Assembly: GCA_038144195.1 (NCBI GenBank)
Contig: JAYQNH010000002.1
Span: forward strand, 868,001 to 932,000
Direction: 5' to 3'
DNA length: 64,000 nucleotides
Origin: VMDJ01 sp038144195
Lineage (GTDB): Bacteria; Pseudomonadota; Gammaproteobacteria; Chromatiales; Chromatiaceae
Below the pieces are notes generated by a model that was not told the origin of the DNA, ran no database searches, and was given only the letters and a program-made list of their open reading frames with translations. Below, in pieces: positions 47,764-56,036 of the stretch (position 1 is the stretch's first letter; every line of letters begins with the position of its first letter). Position numbers and translations under genes: made by a program.

Positions 47764-49254
47764 ATGACACCTGAGAAATTTGAAGCCCTAACGGCCGAGG
47801 GCTATAACCGGATTCCGGTTTCTTGTGAGATTTTGGCCGATCTTGATACCCCGTTAAGCGTCTACCTGAAATTGGTGGATGGTCCTTATGGCTACTTGTT
47901 TGAGTCAGTCCAAGGCGGCGAGAAGTGGGGGCGTTATTCGATTATTGGCTTGCCTTGTCGTGAGGGTTTGGTGGTTCGGGTTAAGGCGATCACCCTAGAA
48001 ACCGACCCCGAGGTGCTTGAGACGCTTCAGGTGGATGATCCGCTCGCATTTATCGAAGACTTTAAGGCACGTTTTTGTGTGCCTGAGCTGGATAACTTGC
48101 CACGCTTCCATGGTGGTTTGGTCGGTTACTTTGGTTACGACACGATTGCATATATCGAGCCTAAGCTGCGTAACGCCGAGAAAGCTGATCCGTTGAACAC
48201 GCCGGACATCATGATGATGGTGTCTGATGAGGTGGTGGTATTCGATAATTTGCGCGGCCGTATGTATTTAGTGGTCACCGCAAATATTGAGCGTGGCGAT
48301 ACCTTAGAAACCGTTCAAGCACGTATGCGCGAGATCAGCGATGCGATGCAAAACGCGGCACCACGTTTGCCCTCTAAGCCTGCGCGCACAATTAGCGAAG
48401 CGGATTTTGTCTCGGGTTTTACTGAGAGTGGTTTTAAAGCAGCAGTTGATCGCATTAAGCAATACATCCTAGATGGTGATTGCATGCAGGTCGTGCTGTC
48501 GCAGCGTTTAAGCATTCCATTTAATGCGCAGCCGATGGATCTCTATCGTGCCTTGCGTGGTTTAAACCCATCACCGTACATGTACTTTATGGATATGGGC
48601 GATTTCCAGATTGTTGGCTCATCACCTGAGATCTTGGTGCGTTTGGAAGATGGTGAAGTCACTGTTCGTCCAATCGCAGGTACTCGTCGCCGTGGTCATA
48701 ACGATGCTGAAGATATTGCGCTTGAGCAAGAGCTGTTAGCGGATCCTAAAGAGCTTGCTGAGCATTTGATGCTGATTGATTTAGGCCGTAATGATGCCGG
48801 TCGTGTGGCTGAAGTGGGCAGCGTGAAGCTGACCGATAAGATGGTGGTGGAGCGTTATTCACACGTGATGCACATCGTGTCGAATGTGACCGGTCAGTTG
48901 CGTGACAAAATGAGCGCGATGGATGTCTTACGTGCGACCTTCCCGGCAGGAACAGTATCGGGCGCGCCTAAGATTCGCGCGATGGAAATCATCGATGAGC
49001 TCGAGCCGGTTAAGCGTGGCGTGTATTCCGGTGCGGTTGGATATTTAGCATGGAATGGCAATATGGATACGGCGATTGCGATTCGTACCGCAGTGATTAA
49101 AGACGGTCAGTTAAATATTCAAGCCGGCGCTGGCGTGGTGGCTGATTCGGTTCCCGATCTGGAATGGAAAGAAACCATGAATAAAGGTCGTGCGGTGTTC
49201 CGTGCTGTGGCCTTGGCGGAAGCTGGCCTTGAGTCGTCAGCGATCGATGGGTGA
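47764..49254 (+). CDS. trpE: Anthranilate synthase component I TrpE
   Basis: TrpE makes anthranilate from chorismate with ammonia supplied by TrpG. It is about 496 residues and intact. It has the feedback-binding region LFESVQGGEKWGRYSIIG, QVVLSQRLSIPF, RPIAGTRRRG, and FPAGTVSGAPKIRAMEIIDE with the chorismate-binding core. The start at 47764 (MTPEKFEAL) has GAAGTGAG upstream; a GTG two codons earlier is also open. The trpG gene that should follow is truncated. Confidence 0.96.
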   Translation: MTPEKFEALTAEGYNRIPVSCEILADLDTPLSVYLKLVDGPYGYLFESVQGGEKWGRYSIIGLPCREGLVVRVKAITLETDPEVLETLQVDDPLAFIEDFKARFCVPELDNLPRFHGGLVGYFGYDTIAYIEPKLRNAEKADPLNTPDIMMMVSDEVVVFDNLRGRMYLVVTANIERGDTLETVQARMREISDAMQNAAPRLPSKPARTISEADFVSGFTESGFKAAVDRIKQYILDGDCMQVVLSQRLSIPFNAQPMDLYRALRGLNPSPYMYFMDMGDFQIVGSSPEILVRLEDGEVTVRPIAGTRRRGHNDAEDIALEQELLADPKELAEHLMLIDLGRNDAGRVAEVGSVKLTDKMVVERYSHVMHIVSNVTGQLRDKMSAMDVLRATFPAGTVSGAPKIRAMEIIDELEPVKRGVYSGAVGYLAWNGNMDTAIAIRTAVIKDGQLNIQAGAGVVADSVPDLEWKETMNKGRAVFRAVALAEAGLESSAIDG

Positions 49255-49264
49255 GGACAAGATT

Positions 49265-49288
49265 ATGTTACTGATGATCGATAACTAA
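49265..49288 (+). pseudogene. trpG: Truncated 5' end of trpG (anthranilate synthase component II)
   Basis: Eight bases after trpE, ATG TTA CTG ATG ATC GAT AAC TAA reads MLLMIDN and stops. Many gammaproteobacterial TrpG proteins begin MLLMIDNYDSFTYN. The match holds up to the first bases of the Tyr codon (TA) and then ends abruptly. GAGGAC lies before the ATG as a ribosome site. The break marks the probable left edge of the integrated element. Confidence 0.8.
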
Positions 49289-49401
49289 CATTTGGTATCA
49301 GCAGCGTTCCTCTATCTCTATTTAAACCCCAACATTACTGAATAAGCCAGTATATACATGTCCCTAGCGACAACTGGTGACTACCCATACCAACTTCAAA
49401 A

Positions 49402-49439
49402 GTGGTACTTTAGGTGGGACTTTGATTCCTGAGTACCAC
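49402..49439 (+). repeat. Inverted repeat just before the integrase start
   Basis: A perfect 8-bp pair, GTGGTACT at 49402 and AGTACCAC at 49432, separated by 22 bp, ending two bases before the integrase ATG. It may form a hairpin over the ribosome site or be an integrase or excisionase arm site. No good Shine-Dalgarno sequence is visible close to the ATG. Confidence 0.55.
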
Positions 49440-49441
49440 CA

Positions 49442-50722
49442 ATGGGCAAACTTACCGACAGAAAAATACAGGCTCTAACGAAGCGTGAAAGTGATGGTCA
49501 GGGGCTGTATTGCAAGCCATTAGATGGTGGCAGAAAAGCATGGCTTTATCGTTGGAAGGTGGGCGGTAAAGACCAACAGATATGGTTTGGTGAATATTAC
49601 AAACAATCAACCAAGGCAGAGTCAGCGAAGGCGGCAGCAGAACGTAAACGGGGTGGGCGTTATACCCTCTCGGAAGCACGCATTGAGCATCAACGTCTAC
49701 GAGACATTGTTAAACAGGGTAAAGATCCCAGAGTGCAGCGCGAGCAAGCCAAGATTGCTGCAATGGCTGCTCAAGAAAATACTTTTGCGTTTGTAGCACA
49801 GGAATACGTAAGTGAACGGCTGAAGAACAAAAGTCATTCCTACCTTTACCAAACAACAAATCTGTTAAAGAACCGCATCAACAAGCATATTGGCGATAGA
49901 CCCATCGATTCGCTTGAGCCTTCTGACATCTTGGCTGTGCTGAAGAAATCGGCAGATAAACCTGCAACAGCCGAAAGGGTTCGCACGATTCTGTCTGGTG
50001 TATTCAAATATGCAGTAACGCATCTTCTCTGCCCTCGAAATCCAGTGAATGATGTTTACACAGCAGTGCCTGTGCGTGTTGTTCAACATAAGAAGCCGCT
50101 GAATGCGAAAGAGTTGGTTAATTTCTTTGAAGCGTTAAGAAATTACGGTGGTACACCACAAGTTAAAACGCTGATACATCTTGGCATGCTCACAGTTACG
50201 CGACCTTCAGAGTTACGTTGTGCTGAATGGTCAGAGTTTGATTTAGATGATGCATTGTGGGTTGTACCTGCCGGACGGATTGGTCGGAAGGGCAAGCCAG
50301 AACATAAAGTCCCATTATCTAAACGTGCTATTGAGTTACTCAAAGAATTGGCATGCATCACGGGAAGCGGTAAATATCTATTTCCTAATAGCCGGCGACC
50401 AAGTGAGCCAATGACGACCACAACGGTTAATCGCGCATTGGAAAATATGGGTGTTAATGGCGAAGGTACGATGGGTTATTCGGCACATGCCGCCAGAGCC
50501 ACTTTCTCGACATGGGCATACGAGGCTGAGTATGACCCAGTGGTTATTGAAAAACAGTTAGATCATGAAATTCAGGGGAAGGTTCAAACTTCATACAACC
50601 AACACCAATACATGTCTAAGCGAACTGCGCTTTTGAATGATTACAGCAAATATATAACTGGATGTGAGCAAGGCAAAACCAATGTCGTTTCAATCAATGG
50701 TAAGAAGGGCGGCTCACGATGA
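49442..50722 (+). CDS. Tyrosine recombinase / integrase (DUF4102-type)
   Basis: A 426-residue integrase of the P4/ICE type. The N-terminal arm-binding part reads LTDRKIQALTKRESDGQGLY and LYRWKVGGKDQQIWFGEY (DUF4102-like). The catalytic domain has LTVTRPSELRCAEW with the first Arg, AHAARATFSTWAYE with His-x-x-Arg, KQLDHEIQ, and the Tyr nucleophile in TSYNQHQYMSKR. Members recombine attP with a chromosomal attB. Its start lies 154 bases from the trpG break, the usual distance from an att site. The frame is intact and the stop overlaps the next gene. Confidence 0.94.
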   Translation: MGKLTDRKIQALTKRESDGQGLYCKPLDGGRKAWLYRWKVGGKDQQIWFGEYYKQSTKAESAKAAAERKRGGRYTLSEARIEHQRLRDIVKQGKDPRVQREQAKIAAMAAQENTFAFVAQEYVSERLKNKSHSYLYQTTNLLKNRINKHIGDRPIDSLEPSDILAVLKKSADKPATAERVRTILSGVFKYAVTHLLCPRNPVNDVYTAVPVRVVQHKKPLNAKELVNFFEALRNYGGTPQVKTLIHLGMLTVTRPSELRCAEWSEFDLDDALWVVPAGRIGRKGKPEHKVPLSKRAIELLKELACITGSGKYLFPNSRRPSEPMTTTTVNRALENMGVNGEGTMGYSAHAARATFSTWAYEAEYDPVVIEKQLDHEIQGKVQTSYNQHQYMSKRTALLNDYSKYITGCEQGKTNVVSINGKKGGSR

Positions 50723-51564
50723 TGAAAGTTACACCTAGAGTCATTCCTCGGTCAGACCATCATCGCAATATTCGGAAATGGGTTAAGCAAAAAAAAATCT
50801 TGGTTCTACCTGATGCTGTGGAAGATCAATACGAATACGACTTGATTGCTCTTGAGGGTGATAAATCCTTTGGCGATCCTAATTTCGGAAAGCACGCACA
50901 AGTGTTGGCACATGCATTAACGCATGATCCTCGAATGAAGTTGGTTTATGACACATTGCTGGATTACGTACCAACAAATAATCAGCGGTGTTGGAAAGAA
51001 ATATTTGAAAGTTGGATGAAGGCTGGCTTGATTCCATGGAATGACTGGAAGGCGGCGCAGAATGAAGCACAGATGCTTAAAGATGATTTAGGGACTGCGT
51101 TAAAAACTGTGCGTCAAGGTTTGGAAAAAATGCCATTGTTAGGTGAGAGAGGCGTATCGCTACCATGGATACTTGATGGTGATGAATTAACTGAACGCAT
51201 CAAGGATTTACAGAAAAAAATTGATGATTGGAAGCATGAGCCAAACTTTTTCTTCATGCCACAACTAAACGCTGGGGGTCGAATACAAGAGACAAAATGT
51301 ATGTCAAAAGACCGTGTGCGCCAATGTATAAGTACGCTTCACTCGTTCCGTGTAGATTACGAGGCGTTGCCTGTACGAAGAGCAATAGCAACAGTTGTGA
51401 CAGTTATTAATGACGTGGTTGTTCCAGATGACATAAATCCAAGTAGAAGACATATAAATGCAACTGTAGTTAAAGACTCTATCAAAGAGATGAAAAAGAA
51501 AGGTTTTGTTGGCGCAAGGATAAAAGCGGTTAAGGCTGAAGTTTTCAGGGTTAAGCCGAAATAA
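50719..51564 (+). CDS. Unknown protein linked to the integrase gene
   Basis: A 281-residue soluble protein, no signal peptide, no motif I recognise. It is basic at both ends, with a predicted coiled stretch LTERIKDLQKKIDDWKHEPN in the middle and a C-terminal third rich in Lys and Val (EMKKKGFVGARIKAVKAEVF). The start overlaps the integrase stop by four bases, so the two are made together. It could be a DNA-binding or excision helper, or cargo. The frame is intact. Confidence 0.6.
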   Translation: MMKVTPRVIPRSDHHRNIRKWVKQKKILVLPDAVEDQYEYDLIALEGDKSFGDPNFGKHAQVLAHALTHDPRMKLVYDTLLDYVPTNNQRCWKEIFESWMKAGLIPWNDWKAAQNEAQMLKDDLGTALKTVRQGLEKMPLLGERGVSLPWILDGDELTERIKDLQKKIDDWKHEPNFFFMPQLNAGGRIQETKCMSKDRVRQCISTLHSFRVDYEALPVRRAIATVVTVINDVVVPDDINPSRRHINATVVKDSIKEMKKKGFVGARIKAVKAEVFRVKPK

Positions 51565-51571
51565 AAAAATA

Positions 51572-51604
51572 AACAACTCGACCAAATATTTTTCTCCAGT
51601 TGTT
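51572..51604 (+). promoter_or_regulatory. Inverted repeat upstream of the AlpA-type gene
   Basis: AACAACT at 51572 and AGTTGTT at 51598 form a perfect 7-bp inverted repeat around a 19-bp A/T-rich spacer. It lies between the unknown gene and the AlpA-type regulator and could be its operator or a weak terminator. Confidence 0.4.
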
Positions 51605-51662
51605 AATTTAATCCAATAGCAACTGATGCATCTTGGTGGCTCCTGATTTAAACGGAGTAACC

Positions 51663-51956
51663 ATGATGACAACTAAAGCAAAGGTTCTTGGTGTTGAGAT
51701 AGAAAAAGCTCAGCAGATACATAACGATATTGCCCGCCCTGAAAACCGATTGATTCGACTGGAGCAAATTATCGGACATGAAAAGAAGGGCATACCGCCG
51801 TTAATACCGATGAGCCGTCAGGGTTGGGTTAAAGGTGTTAAAGAAGGTCGCCATCCTCAGCCAGTGTATCTAGGGAACTCGCGTACTCCGTTCTACCGAC
51901 TGATTGAGATTCTTGACCTTGTGCATGGCGAGTATCGTTCGGATGAAGTCGCATGA
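51663..51956 (+). CDS. AlpA-family regulator / excisionase-like protein
   Basis: A 97-residue protein. The second half (RLIRLEQIIGHEKKGIPPLI, MSRQGWVKGVKEGRHPQPVY, then RTPFYRLIEILDLV) follows the winged-HTH pattern of AlpA/Xis proteins, which switch on integrase or excision in P4-like elements. GGAG lies six bases before the ATG at 51663. The stop overlaps the next gene by four bases. Confidence 0.75.
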   Translation: MMTTKAKVLGVEIEKAQQIHNDIARPENRLIRLEQIIGHEKKGIPPLIPMSRQGWVKGVKEGRHPQPVYLGNSRTPFYRLIEILDLVHGEYRSDEVA

Positions 51957-52306
51957 ATGGAAATGCAGGCGATAACGTAAATAAGTACATACTCATTAAT
52001 GATGAGTTCGCAATCAAGATTGAACCTCGTAGTTGGGTTGTATGTGTTTGGTCTGATGAAGATCCTTTTGAGCATGACCCAAAGTGGCACCCCCGTAGGT
52101 TCTATCACACGGCTTTTGAAGCTTTTTTAGACGTTCGTGAGAATCTAGTACGCATCCAAGACATAAGCAACGTAGAAGAGGTTTTAAAGGCAATACACCG
52201 CTCAGATTGGCTGATGGCATATGCAGCAAGGCAGGCTGCGAGATTGCGACCAGAAGAGTGGCTCGTCTCATTTGATGGGATGGATGAATTACACGAGGTT
52301 CAGTGA
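51953..52306 (+). CDS. Unknown small protein of the element
   Basis: A 117-residue acidic soluble protein, with FAIKIEPRSWVVCVWSDEDP and FYHTAFEAFLDVRENLVRIQ as its most ordered stretches. I do not recognise it. It overlaps both neighbours by four bases and belongs to the replication operon by position. Confidence 0.6.
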   Translation: MNGNAGDNVNKYILINDEFAIKIEPRSWVVCVWSDEDPFEHDPKWHPRRFYHTAFEAFLDVRENLVRIQDISNVEEVLKAIHRSDWLMAYAARQAARLRPEEWLVSFDGMDELHEVQ

Positions 52307-53106
52307 TGGCTGGTTTTATTGAAGTGAAGCAGTTAGCGCAGGGGCGTTGGTACGGAATTCTAGTGGCTTTAGGTGTGCCAAGTGAGTCGCTGACATCTAG
52401 ACATAAACCATGCCCTGCTTGCGGCGGTAAAGATCGGTTTAGATTTGATGATCTAAAAGGTCACGGTACTTTTTACTGTAGTGGGGGTGGGTCTCCAACT
52501 TGGGGTGATGGGTTTGAGTTACTAAAACATATTCATGGTTGGTCAGCTTCAGAAGCTAAGGAACGAGTTGCTGACTATCTGGGTGGTAAGCCAAAGAAAA
52601 GCAGTATGTATTCGCCATCGATGCCAACAGCAAAGCAGCCTAAAAATGATTACGCGTTAAGGCTTTGGTCTGAGCGTGTTGAGGGTGTGCAGTTTCATAC
52701 ATACGCGAAAAAGAAAGATATTTTGTTTGAGGCTGGTGCTGCACGCCATAAAAGCGTCTGGGGACGCGTTGTTGGGCAATCATCTGATTGCATACTCGTG
52801 CCAATTACAGATTTTAGAAAAGGCGAAATTGTTGCTGTTCAGGCAATTAACGGTAATGGCGAAAAGCAAACATTCGGCTCCGTGAAAAACTGCGGATTTG
52901 TAATTGGTGATACATCAAATACTCATCTTGACTGGATTGTAGTTGAAGGTTGGGCAGATGCAGTGAGTACCCATGTTATGCACTGGTCAATGGAGTCGGT
53001 TGTATTTGCCGCATGTGGGTCACACAACATGAAGCCCCTTGCTGAAACGCTCTTGAAGGTCTTTTCGCCAGATAAAAACATAACAATACTGGAGGACGCG
53101 GCATGA
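52303..53106 (+). CDS. P4-type zinc-binding primase with Toprim-like domain
   Basis: The N-terminal zinc finger has PCPACGGKDRFRFDDLKGHG and FYCSGGGSP, the pattern of P4 alpha and related satellite primases. The later part (ILVPITDFRKGEIVAVQAIN, WIVVEGWADAVSTHVM, VVFAACGSHNM) matches a Toprim-type primase core with the Glu in VEGWAD. It is 267 residues and ends ITILEDAA, four bases into the next gene, which may carry the ATPase function. Confidence 0.85.
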   Translation: MMAGFIEVKQLAQGRWYGILVALGVPSESLTSRHKPCPACGGKDRFRFDDLKGHGTFYCSGGGSPTWGDGFELLKHIHGWSASEAKERVADYLGGKPKKSSMYSPSMPTAKQPKNDYALRLWSERVEGVQFHTYAKKKDILFEAGAARHKSVWGRVVGQSSDCILVPITDFRKGEIVAVQAINGNGEKQTFGSVKNCGFVIGDTSNTHLDWIVVEGWADAVSTHVMHWSMESVVFAACGSHNMKPLAETLLKVFSPDKNITILEDAA

Positions 53107-54737
53107 CAAGTATCGAGCATGTGAAACTGCAGCGTGGCAGTCATGGCGAGAAAGACCCCAATGATTATCATTTGTCAGGTGTTTCCATACGTGAAGAAGT
53201 AGAAGCCATGCGAATTGCTAATTCTGCTAATTCCGCTAATTCAGATGAGCCTATGGACATAGTGCCTGAGCTAGTTGAAGAGCAGCCATACCCGACAAAT
53301 AAGTTGCCGCCAATGATTGCGCAAGCGATTGAGGATGCTTCACGTATTATCAAAACGCACCCTGCGCTATGTGCGGCGACATTACTCAGCCAAATGGCTG
53401 CTGCTGCACAAGAGCATTACAAGGTAAAGGCAAACCCGAGTAACCCTAGAGAAACACCACTAGCATTGTTCTTTATGACTGTCGCCCATTCAGGCGTGGG
53501 AAAAAGTGAAACAAGCAGGATTCTTGGCAAGGCGTTGGCGGATAAACAGCATGAAGTCCAGTTGCAGTATAAAAAGCTAAAGAAGGAATTCGATGCCGAA
53601 TACGACATATGGAAAGCACGCAAAGAGCAATTAAATAATGCGATGAAGTCCAACGCAAAGCCTAAAGAAGGACAAGAAAGCTCAGAAAAGATTGCTATGG
53701 ACTATGCAGCTCACTGTGATAAAGAGCCAAGAATGCCGCGAGTTCCTTTCTACAAGGTAGAGGCAATTACGACCGAGAAGCTCGTTAACAACTTATGTGA
53801 ACGCCACCCATCAGCGATTATAGATACAGCAGAGGGTGGAAAGATTTTTGGGTCACATGCAGTAAAAGGCGAAAACGCAATGGGATTCCTAGCGGTACTA
53901 AACTCGCTTTGGAGCGCAGAGCCAGTATCAAATTCAACAATAGGTAGAGGTGAAAATACCGCTGAAAATGCAGTCGTCAGTGCCAATATTATGATTCAGC
54001 CAAAGACACTGAGCGAAGCTATGAACAGGCTAACTAACTGGCATGACATTGGTCTTGGTAATCGCTTCTTGTTGGCTAATTGTGAGTCAGCACAAAAGAC
54101 TATGCGGATAATTTCAAAGGATGATGATTACAGTGCGACTGATGCAATTATCAACGTTAATAAGGCTGTTGAACGCATGTTTGCCAGACCGCCAAGCGTA
54201 CATGAAGATGGTGGCTGTAACTGGGGTTTGCTTACTTTTAGTGATGCTGCAATTGACGCTTATATTGAATATCACAACGATGTAGAGCATCGAAGAACAA
54301 AAGGTGATTTGTCGCATAGTGACATGCAGGGGTTTGCTAACCGTATGGGTGAACACGCTGTACGGCTCGCAGGAGTGCTTCATTGCATGCATGCCGAACG
54401 TGTTGAAAGCCCAATAGAATACGAAATTTTCATGTCAGCCTCTGCATTGGTTGACTGGTATGCGAATGAACAGCTTAGATACGTAAAATCACAGCCAACG
54501 CCAGAGCAGCAGGATGCGATTGACCTTGAAGATTCACTGCTTAGTAATGATGAGGTCAAGAAAAATGGTTATGTCGACAAAAGCACCTTTATGCGTATTG
54601 CACCTTCAAGAATGCGTAAGGCAAAAGTATTCAACGCTGCACTAGAAATACTTAGAACCCGTAATCGAGTGATGCTGCCAAAAGAAAATGGCAGAACAAC
54701 AATTCGTATAAATTCTGTCCTTCTTAAGGCAAATTAG
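53103..54737 (+). CDS. DUF3987 ATPase-like replication protein
   Basis: A 544-residue protein of the DUF3987 family found in prophages and satellites, usually next to a primase. It has a P-loop-like FFMTVAHSGVGKSETSRILG at residue about 125, EKLVNNLCERHPSAIIDTAE, and NRFLLANCESAQKTMR. It probably serves as the helicase partner of the primase. A small Ser/Asn/Ala repeat (SANSANS) near the N-terminus is encoded by a repeated base triplet pattern. The frame is intact. Confidence 0.85.
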   Translation: MTSIEHVKLQRGSHGEKDPNDYHLSGVSIREEVEAMRIANSANSANSDEPMDIVPELVEEQPYPTNKLPPMIAQAIEDASRIIKTHPALCAATLLSQMAAAAQEHYKVKANPSNPRETPLALFFMTVAHSGVGKSETSRILGKALADKQHEVQLQYKKLKKEFDAEYDIWKARKEQLNNAMKSNAKPKEGQESSEKIAMDYAAHCDKEPRMPRVPFYKVEAITTEKLVNNLCERHPSAIIDTAEGGKIFGSHAVKGENAMGFLAVLNSLWSAEPVSNSTIGRGENTAENAVVSANIMIQPKTLSEAMNRLTNWHDIGLGNRFLLANCESAQKTMRIISKDDDYSATDAIINVNKAVERMFARPPSVHEDGGCNWGLLTFSDAAIDAYIEYHNDVEHRRTKGDLSHSDMQGFANRMGEHAVRLAGVLHCMHAERVESPIEYEIFMSASALVDWYANEQLRYVKSQPTPEQQDAIDLEDSLLSNDEVKKNGYVDKSTFMRIAPSRMRKAKVFNAALEILRTRNRVMLPKENGRTTIRINSVLLKAN

Positions 54738-55463
54738 ATGTCAAAAAAGACGCAATTAGCAGAATTAGCAGGTAGCAGTAAAGTTAGCCAAAAAATAGCT
54801 TCAAAAAAATCCTCATCCAAAAAAAAGATTACGCAGCACGAGCCTGTTAAGCGACCGCCAGTACCAACGGCTTACCAAGATGAAGGTAAGGGTCTGGATG
54901 ACATTCTGGGTGACGCACAGACACGCCACATCACGTCATCAGAAGATTCAGCTTTCTACCTCTTACGACAAATTAGTCAAGACCGTGGCTTTGGTGATTA
55001 CGTTGATTACCCGAGCATGATTGCGTCACTGAAGAGTATGGCTGATAACGTTAATAAGGGTGATATGCGCGAGATGGAAGCGATGCTGGTGTCATCAGCT
55101 AAGTGCCTTGAAGTATTAGCGGAGTCATTGCTTGTGCGTGGCTTACGGCAGGACATGTGGCATCACCTTGAGGGCTTCTTGAAGCTCGGGCTGAAGGCGC
55201 AGAACCAGATGCGTCACACCCTCGAAACATTAGGCAAGTTGAAGAATCCACCTGTGGTTATCGCAAAGCAGGCGAACCTTGCGACCAATCAGCAGGTCAA
55301 TAATCACTCGCGCGATGGAAAAAGCATCGTGCCAAACGAACTATCATCAGGAGTGCAGAATGAGCTATGTCAGAACAGCGAAACACCGAGTGATGCGGTC
55401 ACAGATGATTCATCAGTGGAAGCCGTGGCTGAAATCCACCGGTGCAAAAACCGAAGAGGGTAA
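54738..55463 (+). CDS. Unknown Lys/Ser-rich element protein
   Basis: A 241-residue protein. The first 35 residues are very rich in Lys and Ser (SKKSSSKKKITQ), the middle is helical (DYPSMIASLKSMADNVNKGD, MEAMLVSSAKCLEVLAESLL) and the last 50 are polar and disordered. I do not recognise a family. It starts directly after the DUF3987 stop. Its last 104 bases overlap the next gene in another frame. Confidence 0.65.
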   Translation: MSKKTQLAELAGSSKVSQKIASKKSSSKKKITQHEPVKRPPVPTAYQDEGKGLDDILGDAQTRHITSSEDSAFYLLRQISQDRGFGDYVDYPSMIASLKSMADNVNKGDMREMEAMLVSSAKCLEVLAESLLVRGLRQDMWHHLEGFLKLGLKAQNQMRHTLETLGKLKNPPVVIAKQANLATNQQVNNHSRDGKSIVPNELSSGVQNELCQNSETPSDAVTDDSSVEAVAEIHRCKNRRG

Positions 55464-55572
55464 GGCGGTGTCTTCGATGAATGCTTACAAAGGCGGTGTC
55501 CGGCAGAAGCAGCGCGAATTAAACAAACAGCTTAACGAGCAGATGCAGGCAATACTCAATTTATTAGACTGA
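55360..55572 (+). CDS. Small phage-like protein, overlapping the preceding gene in another frame
   Basis: A 70-residue basic protein (MSYVRTAKHRVMRSQM ... STGAKTEEGKAVSSMNAYKG ... QLNEQMQAILNLLD). The middle resembles the short TGP-R-T-x-EGK-x-S-x-N-A motif of small phage proteins. AGGAG lies eight bases before the ATG, which supports a real start inside the preceding gene. It overlaps that gene by 104 bases. Confidence 0.7.
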   Translation: MSYVRTAKHRVMRSQMIHQWKPWLKSTGAKTEEGKAVSSMNAYKGGVRQKQRELNKQLNEQMQAILNLLD

Positions 55573-55583
55573 TGGAGACTGAA

Positions 55584-55856
55584 ATGACAACGCAACATAA
55601 GACGCTTGGCGAGATGCTGCTTAGCGGTGATTTTGCTAAACCTGAAGAAACACTTATTGACGGAAAGCATTGGCAACAAGTGCTTGATGAAGCGGGGTAT
55701 GGCTTGCCAGACTGTGATAAGAAAAAGACACAGCCAAAACTGCAGCCAGATATTACGGGTGGTTTACTCGGTCATCTAAATCAGCAGAATCAGCAGACCA
55801 AACAACTAAGCGACAATATCTTTGATGCGCTGAGGTTTGTAGACGAGAAACTGTGA
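55584..55856 (+). CDS. Small unknown element protein
   Basis: A 90-residue soluble protein (TTQHKTLGEMLLSGDFAKPE, then GGLLGHLNQQNQQTKQLSDN). GGAG lies seven bases before the ATG at 55584; an upstream ATG at 55572 overlaps the preceding stop. There is no recognised domain. It is the last gene of the element. Confidence 0.6.
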   Translation: MTTQHKTLGEMLLSGDFAKPEETLIDGKHWQQVLDEAGYGLPDCDKKKTQPKLQPDITGGLLGHLNQQNQQTKQLSDNIFDALRFVDEKL

Positions 55857-55901
55857 GGCAGGTTCTATATCGGTACATCAGGCGATTCTTAGGCGTGATT
55901 T

Positions 55902-56036
55902 GAGCAAATTAAGCAAGGTGTCGACACGCCAGAAAAGATAGGCAAATGCTTGAATGCCGGTACTAACTGCGGCTCTTGTGTTCCAGAAATAAGAGACTTA
56001 ATTCATGATGCTCAGACACCAGTGCATTCTGTATAA
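55902..56036 (+). pseudogene. 3' fragment of a nitrate/nitrite reductase-type BFD [2Fe-2S] domain
   Basis: Forty-four codons read KQGVDTPEKIGKCLNAGTNC then GSCVPEIRDLI, ending with VHSV and a TAA at 56034-56036. This is the C-terminal half of a BFD-like [2Fe-2S] domain, as at the end of assimilatory nitrate reductase (NasA) or NirB. The last two cluster Cys are kept, the first pair is missing. In-frame stops lie just upstream, so only the end remains. It marks chromosome sequence at the right edge of the element. Confidence 0.75.

Larger units (their letters stand above)
49286..55880. mobile_element. Satellite-like integrative element inserted at trpG
   Basis: From the trpG break to about 55.88 kb the genes are, in order and all on the plus strand: a tyrosine integrase, an unknown gene, an AlpA-type regulator, an unknown gene, a P4-type zinc primase, a DUF3987 ATPase, and three small genes. 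No capsid, terminase, tail or conjugation gene is present. This fits a phage satellite or a small integrative mobilisable element. The left edge is sharp; the right edge is unsure because no direct repeat of the trpG sequence is seen there. Base use differs from the core genes (more A/T, no frame breaks). Confidence 0.75.

Noticed and set aside
53103..54737. DUF3987 protein as a defence ATPase
   Set aside because: Its place directly after a P4-type primase fits a replication role better.
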